NCBI GenBank assembly: GCA_964478815.1
Contig: CAYZKY010000008.1
Span: 12,544-76,543 of the forward strand
Direction: 5' to 3'
Length of the DNA stretch: 64,000 nt
Source of the DNA: DASVNK01 sp964478815
GTDB taxonomy: Bacteria; Verrucomicrobiota; Verrucomicrobiia; Limisphaerales; SXQI01
Notes under the pieces: model-generated
The model's input: the letters and a program-made list of their open reading frames with translations, nothing else
What the model was told of the DNA's origin: nothing
The model's database searches: none
Part shown: piece after piece, positions 53,162 through 60,954 of the stretch
Layout: each line of letters starts with the position of its first letter
Position numbering within the stretch: position 1 is the stretch's first letter
Translations under genes and position numbers: made by a program

Positions 53162-56100
53162 TCATTTGTTTGTGCTGGCAGGTCGATTCGGCACAGGTGC
53201 AATACTGCTGTTCGTGGTGTTGGTCACCGAATTCCCTTGTGAGGAATTTGTGACAACGGACAAGGCGCGGCCAGTTTCGCTACTGCGCATTGCATTGGGT
53301 TTAAGGGCTGCATTTGTATCTGGCCCACCGTTCTTCGTATTGGACGCAGGTGCATCGATTGATTTGTTGGTCGGCGAGGATTCTATTCCAGGTTCACGAT
53401 CTGATCCTTTATTGTGGATTTCTGCACCTTGCGGAGTGACCGTTTTGGTTTCAATTGGTCGATCCGATTTGATGTCTTGCTGCACAGGCGACACGACCCC
53501 TGGTGACAGGCGGCCTGGTGGGACCGAATTCGTTTTTTGGAAGGGTGCTTTAATATCACTCGCTCCAGGAGTTCCATCATCAGTGAGCGAATCACGATCC
53601 GGGACTCTTGCGCCTGCCCTCTCGGATTGAGTTGGTCTGTTTTCAACCGGTGGAACGGCAGGTTTTGCTTCTTGGCTTGATGATCTATTGCGAGATTGGG
53701 TCCATCGCAACGCGACTACAAGTGCGGCAGACAAGAGGGCCGTTGCGGCAAGCGCGATCAATGCCTGTTTCCAGAAACGCTTTTGAGCATCGGCCATGAT
53801 GTCGTCGTCCAAGATTTCCGCGAGGGGAAAGAGGCGTTCATTTTCCTGGCTCTGTCGCTTGAATCGACGTAATTGAAACCAAGAGAGTCTTTTGCACATG
53901 GATCTGAGACAATCCTTCGCAGGGCCTTCTTTCGGCTGCTGGCGGATAGCTCTGACGGCATCGAGAAGGATTGGATTTTCAACGAGCAATTCGTCCGGTC
54001 GCTCAATGACGGCTGCTACAATTTCGTATCTGGCGTCGTTGTATTTAACTCCGAGTTGTCCGGCTGTGATCTTAAGTTGTTTCTCCAAATCGCTTGAACC
54101 TAGCAGTGTTTTCGCGCGTAAGCATAATAGTCGGGTCGCATGAACATCTCCATCTGAGAGCCGCAAGAGTTTCAAACCCTCCCGTAAGCATTCGGTATTG
54201 AGCTTTCGATCTTCTTCTCCCGCGATAAATCTCATCACGGTTTCAATGGCTGCTACTGTCTTTCTATCGCAGTCGGAAAGCTGGCTTAGGCACTCATTAT
54301 CACTTCGGATGTGTTTTCGAAGGTTGTCCAAGAGTGTTTGATTTCCGGCGATATCCAAGGTGGCAATCCCTGCGAAGAATTTCCTCATCAATTCACGGAT
54401 ACAATTACGGCCCGTATCTGGTGAAACTACCTCGCCAAGGTTTGCAGCGACAAATCTTACGAAATCCGATGTGTAGTTTTTCGAAGCCTGGATCTTGCCT
54501 GAAACCGCATGTCGCACCGGACCTTTGGCGTTAGGGGAGTGATTCTGCCGATCACCCAAAGCAAAATGACTTGGCTGATGTTCACGTGAAAGTTCCAATC
54601 CGGTAAGGAACTGGAAAACACGTGCTTTCCATTCGACGGGCAATCCAACTATCTCGTCCCGTTTGTCAAAAACGCATGTCAACTGTTCAAAGAGTCGGCC
54701 GGACTTCCAACACGCGGAAAGAACGATGTCAAAGCGAGATAGCGTTCGATAAGGTTGGTTCTGCCTTGGCGCCAGAAGTTCATCCAAGAATTGAGCCTGG
54801 TCTGATCGAACCAGATATTCGCCCAGGCATTGTTCTTCTGCCGATGTGTTGCTCGTATTTTGCACATCATCCGCAAAAATGAATTGGCGAAAGGCCCTGC
54901 GTTTGAGGTCATCGTTGACAGTGCTCCGCAAAACCTCGGCAAGCTCTGTTACTGAACAACGCAGCCAGCAAGTGGTAAGCTGATTCCAATCGTCATCAGT
55001 CACAGAATCCGATTTCCATCCCTTCGTTTCTACCCAATACTTCAAAAAGTAAATCCTAGTCCTTATGTTTAACGGATCTGCACCACTTTTTAGGTGAAGC
55101 TGAAATGCCTGAAACAAACCTCCCAAAAGTTGATTTTCTGCAAACCACTTCAACTCGACACATATAGCACGAGACCACCCTTGCCAATCAGCAACGCTTT
55201 TCGCATTGGCCATTCTGGTGGCTTCCATCACGACATGCTTTAGCAGTAGCTTTTGAAATTCCTCTGTGGGTTCCCTCCTTCCGGTCGAATGAGCGCCTCC
55301 AGAGATTTGAACCTGCTCGACGAAGGAATTTAGTCGCGCGGCAAATGGCTCTCGAAATTCCGACGCGCAATCTTGAGCAAGAGCTTCGAAGCTTAATAGT
55401 CTTAGGAATTGCTCGTCGGTGAATTCCGGCAGAGTGCCGGACTTTGGGGTTAGCATTGCCACCAAGTCCAATTCTTCGATTTCGGCTGCTTTTAACTTAG
55501 CCGAGCGCTCAAGCAGGCTGTCGAGTTGGTCCGTGTGGCGATCACGAAGGAGTTGGATCGCCTTGCGTGCATATGTGGATGTATCTGTCTCCGCCGGGAC
55601 GGCGTGCGGATTCTCGATTTCAACAAGTAACGCGAATCTTTCACGAGCGGAAACCGCTCCATTGGGAGAATCAGCAATAGGAATCCCAATTACTGCGAGT
55701 TTCTCTGGAATATCGTTTGGAGATTCAAATGTGGAAAAAAACAGTTTCGTGCGAAATTCGGATGGCGTGCATCGCGCCACTGCCGTGATAAGAGCGACGA
55801 TGTCAGAATCGTTCCCCACGAGAACGATTGGTTTAGAACCAGCGACTCGTAGGAATGCTGTCAGACACGCCCGCGCTTGATCGCAAAAAATCGGCTCGCG
55901 TAACCGGTCAATCGTTATTTCGAGTCGCCGAGTTAGCTGGTCATCAAAGCCTGATAGTTCATCAAGGGCTCTGCCGCTCTGAACTTCAGCAGTTACAGCG
56001 GAAGATTCCCAAAGATTAATCGCTTGAAGGCTATCAAAATCGTCAGGCAAGTCGGTAAATACTCTAGCAAGATAATTCCCAGGTCTCGGCGGTACTGACG

Positions 56101-56347
56101 GAACGCTCCCTTTCAATTCGACATGTATCACGATGGGCCTTCCCCAAGGTCCGGATTGCCAAATCAGCTTTCGAGATACACCAGCCTTTTCCATCTCGTT
56201 TGCCTGTGCCGCCTTGCTTGCCGCTCGACCGAGAAGTTCGGGCGCGCTTCCATTCAGACCACGGGATTTCCCCCGGACGTGCCAGCCCGCTGAGGTGCTC
56301 AGACCTTCTTGCGCTGAGCACCATGTATAATGCAATTGTTGAATCAC
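53162..56347 (-). CDS. GTPase-associated protein 1 (GAP1)-like, membrane-anchored
   Basis: The protein has 1061 residues with GTG at 56347, 13 bases after the GTPase gene. The N-terminus IQQLHYTWCSAQEGLSTSAG followed by GWHVRGKSRGL has the pattern of the GAP1 N-terminal domain found beside GTPases in predicted conflict systems. A middle region of helical repeats follows (about 250-840), then a membrane helix near 865-885 (ALIALAATALLSAALVVAL). The tail of about 170 residues is rich in Ser, Asn, Pro and Thr and should lie outside the cell membrane. Its position straight after the GTPase gene supports a scaffold or effector partner. The family call rests on the N-terminal motif. Confidence 0.7.
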   Translation of the reverse strand: MIQQLHYTWCSAQEGLSTSAGWHVRGKSRGLNGSAPELLGRAASKAAQANEMEKAGVSRKLIWQSGPWGRPIVIHVELKGSVPSVPPRPGNYLARVFTDLPDDFDSLQAINLWESSAVTAEVQSGRALDELSGFDDQLTRRLEITIDRLREPIFCDQARACLTAFLRVAGSKPIVLVGNDSDIVALITAVARCTPSEFRTKLFFSTFESPNDIPEKLAVIGIPIADSPNGAVSARERFALLVEIENPHAVPAETDTSTYARKAIQLLRDRHTDQLDSLLERSAKLKAAEIEELDLVAMLTPKSGTLPEFTDEQFLRLLSFEALAQDCASEFREPFAARLNSFVEQVQISGGAHSTGRREPTEEFQKLLLKHVVMEATRMANAKSVADWQGWSRAICVELKWFAENQLLGGLFQAFQLHLKSGADPLNIRTRIYFLKYWVETKGWKSDSVTDDDWNQLTTCWLRCSVTELAEVLRSTVNDDLKRRAFRQFIFADDVQNTSNTSAEEQCLGEYLVRSDQAQFLDELLAPRQNQPYRTLSRFDIVLSACWKSGRLFEQLTCVFDKRDEIVGLPVEWKARVFQFLTGLELSREHQPSHFALGDRQNHSPNAKGPVRHAVSGKIQASKNYTSDFVRFVAANLGEVVSPDTGRNCIRELMRKFFAGIATLDIAGNQTLLDNLRKHIRSDNECLSQLSDCDRKTVAAIETVMRFIAGEEDRKLNTECLREGLKLLRLSDGDVHATRLLCLRAKTLLGSSDLEKQLKITAGQLGVKYNDARYEIVAAVIERPDELLVENPILLDAVRAIRQQPKEGPAKDCLRSMCKRLSWFQLRRFKRQSQENERLFPLAEILDDDIMADAQKRFWKQALIALAATALLSAALVVALRWTQSRNRSSSQEAKPAVPPVENRPTQSERAGARVPDRDSLTDDGTPGASDIKAPFQKTNSVPPGRLSPGVVSPVQQDIKSDRPIETKTVTPQGAEIHNKGSDREPGIESSPTNKSIDAPASNTKNGGPDTNAALKPNAMRSSETGRALSVVTNSSQGNSVTNTTNSSIAPVPNRPASTNK

Positions 56348-56360
56348 TTTGTGCTGGTCT

Positions 56361-57578
56361 TCATTTTGCCGGAATCATTTCGCCAGCCATGTGGAACAGC
56401 CACAAAAACGGATCTTCAACGCTCCTTGGTCGGATTTCGCCGATCTTTTGGATGGGTTGGCCGAGTTGATTCGTTTCTATTTCCGGTTCATGACCTAAGC
56501 TTGAGACTGCAAAAAAGCATCGCTTTGGAAAATTCTCCTCAACAAAAGTACAGAAGGCGTTCTCTTCCCACTGCTCCAGAAGAGATTCTATCGACCGTGA
56601 CCGTTTCCTGCAAAGTGCGAGGTCCAATCTTCGAGATGGAGGAACCGCATTTGCAATTGGATGCGCGGGAGTAATCAGTCCCGACGGGAGGAGTAAGTCG
56701 GATGAGGACAGCACAAAAGCTGTGGGAATATCAACCTTCAGCTTGCCACGAGCACGAAAGAAGTTTTTAACTTCGGTAACTACAGAGAAGTGAGCGTCAA
56801 AGGCTATAGCTGCATTATATTTGGGCAGTTTACGTGCAATCTTGCTGATGGAACGGGGGTTAATCAGGACAATAAGGCCGGAGGCAAACGGCAAGCAGAG
56901 ATTGTGGTTAGTCAACTCGGACTGGTCTTTGAAGACTTCTCCGGACACGTCGGAAATGATGATGTTGTAGTCTCGGGTGCGGCCGAGAGGATAAAAACCA
57001 GGCCAATACCTCTTTGCCTGAAGCCGGAAAACCAGAGGTTGTCGGGCCACTATGTTGATACCCTTCGCACTATTCCGGTCATTTGAGACGACAGCCCTCC
57101 CCTCGTGCAGAGGCCTGACATAATGTGTTACAAGATATTCCGTTGTGTGCGCACATAATGGTGTAAATGACCCTCTCTTGAAACGATGAAGTCCTTGTTG
57201 TTGCAGATAAGGAATCCCAGACGCAATATATGTGCTCTTGCCCGCCGCAACATCTCCGACAAGACAGAAGATTGCCATTGGGAGACGATCGAATTCAAGG
57301 GGGAGCTCGCAGTGGCACGTAGGACAAATACGCGTACTGGTGGGACGTTTACACTGCGGATGCGGACAAGGCACAGTAATGTGTCCGTTCATGTTCGGAG
57401 GCGGTTCGAAAACGCGTCTCCATTGGGTATTCGAACCCATATCAAGGTGTTTGCTGTAGGGCGGATCCGTCATGTGGGAGCACTCGCTCTCAGGATCCAT
57501 GTTCATGCAACGGAACAAAGCTTTATACGCGACAAATTCACTGCCGCAGTTTGGGCAGATGCAATTTCGCTCGCTCAT
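56361..57578 (-). CDS. TRAFAC-type GTPase with N-terminal zinc ribbons
   Basis: The start at 57578 (SERNCICPNCGSEFVAYKAL) gives 405 residues. The first 100 residues carry several Cys-x2-Cys knuckles (CICPNC, CPHPQC, CPTCHCE), typical zinc ribbons. The GTPase part has the P-loop GDVAAGKST near 115 and a switch-like IISDVSGEVFKDQ. FASGLIVLINPRS follows, with a possible specificity segment in FVLSSSDLLLP. It resembles the GTPases that accompany GAP1-like proteins. It should act as a GTP-dependent switch with the membrane partners encoded around it. GTP rather than ATP use is inferred from the family. Confidence 0.75.
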   Translation of the reverse strand: MSERNCICPNCGSEFVAYKALFRCMNMDPESECSHMTDPPYSKHLDMGSNTQWRRVFEPPPNMNGHITVPCPHPQCKRPTSTRICPTCHCELPLEFDRLPMAIFCLVGDVAAGKSTYIASGIPYLQQQGLHRFKRGSFTPLCAHTTEYLVTHYVRPLHEGRAVVSNDRNSAKGINIVARQPLVFRLQAKRYWPGFYPLGRTRDYNIIISDVSGEVFKDQSELTNHNLCLPFASGLIVLINPRSISKIARKLPKYNAAIAFDAHFSVVTEVKNFFRARGKLKVDIPTAFVLSSSDLLLPSGLITPAHPIANAVPPSRRLDLALCRKRSRSIESLLEQWEENAFCTFVEENFPKRCFFAVSSLGHEPEIETNQLGQPIQKIGEIRPRSVEDPFLWLFHMAGEMIPAK

Positions 57579-57653
57579 AGGTTGCTCTCCCGGCAGCAAT
57601 TCATGATGGTTCTATCAGGCATCCGTAAGTAGATCGGTCGGCCTCCCAAAGCT

Positions 57654-60554
57654 TTATCCACAACCGCCGCCGTCGGAGAAGACGACCTGCACAATCGAAT
57701 CGTGGAGCTGTTCGAGATCCCTTTTCTTTGACGGATCTGTCACTCCATCAGAGATTTGGTTCATTCTTTCTATCGTCTTTTCTTTCCCTTGTTCTTTGAC
57801 TTTTTGCTTGAATAGCGTCAGCAAAACTTTGTTGCTATGCTCATCCACATGGCTCTTCAACTGATCGTGATCATCAACGCACAAAGTCCGATTCATGCCG
57901 TCCAGTGTGGTAAACTTGAGAAACTTGCGGTTATTTCCATCTGGGTAAAATACGTCGGGACGTAAATAGCTCATTGCCCCAATCCAACGCGTCAATTCTG
58001 CGTACTCACGAACTCTTCCCACGTTAAAGTGGCGCTGTCCCGCTTTGTGCGTATAGCATGTGGCGATTTTGGATGAAGAGGCCTCAACTTCGCTGAGAAC
58101 TGATTCAGCCTTCGTGTAAACAGCCAAATCCGAAACCGCCAATCCGGGACGCTCCTGATAAAAGAAAACAAAATGGTCCAGCGGAGAACTGGCCCAAGCG
58201 TAGTGTGCGCGTTGATCTGTGAGGGTCTTAGTAGTTTTTGCAACCAAGTCCTTTCCTGACTGCTGATCTTGGGAGAAAAGGAAATTAGGCAATTGAGCTG
58301 TCGCTAACGGTTTCCACGTACTTTCGGGCTCGATGTATGGAAGTGAGGTCACGACAAGTGCTTCGATTCGGTTAGCCAGCTTTTTTAGTATTTCTTGCCC
58401 AATTTGAAAATGTGAAACAGCTTCACGACTTTTTGCGCCAAATGCGGTATCTGTTCGACTGACTAGCAGGCTAATGTCAGCATCAAAAAGTGAGCTAATT
58501 GCGGAATCTCCCCCAAGAAACATCCTGCGCAATTCGATGCGCTCGGTTTCCCTAAGGATGTTGGATACAGCCGTATTCACATCGTCCTCGATGTTGTCGA
58601 TTTTTCCATCAGATATGACAACTAAGTTATTGTGTTGAGTGAGATTTATTCTGTTCGCTTTTTGTGTGATGCAAGCCTTTCGGAGTTCCGCGAGCGTGTC
58701 CTCAATGGACTGAATCTGGTCTGATGCTTCCTTGAGATACTCAATAACGCCCGGCAGGATCGATTTCAGCGCCGCATCTCGAACACTCTCCAACTGCGCC
58801 TCCACTCTGTACCGCAAATCTTGCCATAGCGCTGCTTTGTATTCGATGATTGCTTGCCTTCTTAGATACAACAGTCGACTCCAGAAATCTGAATGCACCT
58901 CATTGGAGAGCCGAAGGTCCAGCTTTTGAGAAAGGACCGGTATTTCGTCACTATGCTCTTTCAGCAGGTTGTCAACTTGTGTTAAAATATGCCCAACGTA
59001 TTGTTTTGTTTCCCTGATCGTGTGGGCACTAATATAGCTCTCTATCAGGTGTTGAAGTGCATGTTTTATATCTTTGAGGACAAGCTCTCGTGAATCGAAA
59101 ATCTTCTGAAAATACTCGCCTTGAGGTCGAGCGAGTTTGTCAACAAAAGTCGCTTTTGGATCAGGAAAATAAGACGCGAAGCCGTCCAATGCCGACTTGT
59201 CCGTTGCTTCAAATTGACTCTGACCGTGATCAAAAGTGACCGACACTTCATTCATCAAATCAACTCCGCAACGGGGTTTCACCTCCCCGGCTCCCAGGAG
59301 AACCTCTCCCGCCCCCACTAGACTTCGCTTGCCCTGCTCTAATAAATTCAGCCATTCGCTTTTAGCCTCATCCTTGACGACTGAGGCGTTCAGATCGCCG
59401 CCAAGCCAATGATCGCACATATCCTTGCCCAACTGCCGATTGATCGCTTGGGCTATGCGATATCGGGGATAGGAAATCGCAGAAAGACCGAAGCAACTAA
59501 ACGCCTGAATGTGGCCAGCTTGGTTAGGTTTCAGATAGCCTTGTGCTGTGTTACGAAGATTTACGCGGTTTGCACTTTTCACTGCCGCCATCCCCGCTAC
59601 TACCTCCGTGAATAAGTTCATGGCGCACATTTTCGTCAAAGCTGGAATATCCGATTCTGGAAAACCAAGCTTTTGCATGTTCCGCATGCTAACGAGGTAT
59701 AAAGTGTCAAATGGTTGGTTCGTGGTGTTAATTACTTTCCCATCTGGAAATTCGACACGATAACTACTATTCTCCTGATAATAGTAATCCAGCTCCCTTA
59801 AGGCGGCCGAGCAATTCGCAACGTTGGTCCTTAAGTGTCGCTCGTTTACCGTCAAGGTATCAATAATAGTAAACAAGCCAATGACTTCCGGTGAGGTCGG
59901 TTGGCTGACCATGCTCCGCGCTCCGACGCCGATCAAGTCCGATACAAAGTAAGCGAGATCGATGAATGAACCGCTGCACGTGCCCCCGCAGAGCGTGCCA
60001 AAAATATAGACTTTCGGAGCCAACCCAACAATGGGATCGGAAACATTACTTATGCCTTTCTTTGGCAAGTATTTTTCTCGAAGGAATTTGTCAGCTTCGT
60101 CGCGCTTTTTTTGGTTAGTGATGTCCTGGTAGGCGTCCGTAATCGCTTTGCATGCCTTCCCGTCCCAATTCTCCCACAAGCAAAGACGTCCGGCATGGCG
60201 TGAATTGCCAGCCCCCGCCGTGAAATTTCTAGCACCTCGATTTACCAATAGGGGGTCCAGCCACGCTGCCAAGCCGGGCGTATAATGATCGTGATCACCA
60301 GGATTGATGCGACGTTTCGCGGTGTCCGTCGTGGGCACACCAATGAGCACAGGCGTAACGATTTCATGAACGAGAGTGCCTGGAATGTTGTCAGGACTCC
60401 GCTTGTTCTCATCGCTCTCCAGCGCGACATAACGAAAACACTCCAATCCTGACACACCAAACTCTTCGTAAACCAATTCGCGTAGGTTGTCCAAAATGTT
60501 CCAGCCGTTGGTCCCCACTCCGATAAAGAGGGTTGGACTTACATTAAGCGCCAT
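57654..60554 (-). CDS. Divergent tubulin/FtsZ-like protein (Tubulin_2-like)
   Basis: This 966-residue protein has an N-terminal tubulin-like nucleotide domain: PTLFIGVGTNGWNILDNL near residue 7 and the phosphate-binding glycine loop FGTLCGGTCSGSFIDL near 190-205. The latter matches the tubulin signature GGGTGSG. Long helical and coiled-coil regions follow (about 480-650), and the C-terminus ends in the unusual DGGGCG. It is much larger than FtsZ. Proteins of the Tubulin_2 type are known mainly from genome surveys. It may assemble into filaments or rings with the vWA and GTPase partners. Its gene is 14 bases after the membrane-protein gene and 75 bases before the GTPase gene. Confidence 0.82.
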   Translation of the reverse strand: MALNVSPTLFIGVGTNGWNILDNLRELVYEEFGVSGLECFRYVALESDENKRSPDNIPGTLVHEIVTPVLIGVPTTDTAKRRINPGDHDHYTPGLAAWLDPLLVNRGARNFTAGAGNSRHAGRLCLWENWDGKACKAITDAYQDITNQKKRDEADKFLREKYLPKKGISNVSDPIVGLAPKVYIFGTLCGGTCSGSFIDLAYFVSDLIGVGARSMVSQPTSPEVIGLFTIIDTLTVNERHLRTNVANCSAALRELDYYYQENSSYRVEFPDGKVINTTNQPFDTLYLVSMRNMQKLGFPESDIPALTKMCAMNLFTEVVAGMAAVKSANRVNLRNTAQGYLKPNQAGHIQAFSCFGLSAISYPRYRIAQAINRQLGKDMCDHWLGGDLNASVVKDEAKSEWLNLLEQGKRSLVGAGEVLLGAGEVKPRCGVDLMNEVSVTFDHGQSQFEATDKSALDGFASYFPDPKATFVDKLARPQGEYFQKIFDSRELVLKDIKHALQHLIESYISAHTIRETKQYVGHILTQVDNLLKEHSDEIPVLSQKLDLRLSNEVHSDFWSRLLYLRRQAIIEYKAALWQDLRYRVEAQLESVRDAALKSILPGVIEYLKEASDQIQSIEDTLAELRKACITQKANRINLTQHNNLVVISDGKIDNIEDDVNTAVSNILRETERIELRRMFLGGDSAISSLFDADISLLVSRTDTAFGAKSREAVSHFQIGQEILKKLANRIEALVVTSLPYIEPESTWKPLATAQLPNFLFSQDQQSGKDLVAKTTKTLTDQRAHYAWASSPLDHFVFFYQERPGLAVSDLAVYTKAESVLSEVEASSSKIATCYTHKAGQRHFNVGRVREYAELTRWIGAMSYLRPDVFYPDGNNRKFLKFTTLDGMNRTLCVDDHDQLKSHVDEHSNKVLLTLFKQKVKEQGKEKTIERMNQISDGVTDPSKKRDLEQLHDSIVQVVFSDGGGCG

Positions 60555-60568
60555 AATGTTGCTTTGTT

Positions 60569-60934
60569 TCAGGTTCGCGGCTCGTGAAAAGTAAAGTATT
60601 TAGTCCGTGTGGCAAAAAGACCGATCCCGAGGCACAGGTCAGCAACTGCTACGGCAATGTACAATGAAAAATAGGACCATAAGGAGGCAAGCTTTAGGTT
60701 TTGTACAAACCAAATTACACCGATGCCCACTGTAGCTAGCGCATGAAGGAAAAACGCAATTGACCACGCCTTACGACAACGCGAGAAAAGGGTGCCTTGA
60801 TTGTGATCTCCGGCGCGCGCAAGCAAATTTGCTAGTCCATAGGCCAAGATATATCCCGCGACAACCAACCACCAGAAGTAAGTGAGATAGTCGTTCTTCA
60901 CAAGCTGCATGATCTCATCGAATAGTTGGCTCAT
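60569..60934 (-). CDS. Three-helix membrane protein of the vWA-tubulin locus
   Basis: This 121-residue protein has three predicted membrane helices (YFWWLVVAGYILAYGLANLL, IAFFLHALATVGIGVIWFVQ, LWSYFSLYIAVAVADLCLGI) and short charged loops. The gap to the vWA gene is 20 bases and to the tubulin gene 14 bases, so the three are almost certainly co-transcribed. It may anchor the assembly or act as a channel-like effector. Neither can be shown from sequence, and I recognise no family. Confidence 0.7.
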   Translation of the reverse strand: MSQLFDEIMQLVKNDYLTYFWWLVVAGYILAYGLANLLARAGDHNQGTLFSRCRKAWSIAFFLHALATVGIGVIWFVQNLKLASLWSYFSLYIAVAVADLCLGIGLFATRTKYFTFHEPRT

Positions 60935-60954
60935 AGTGATTGAAATGCGCGGCG

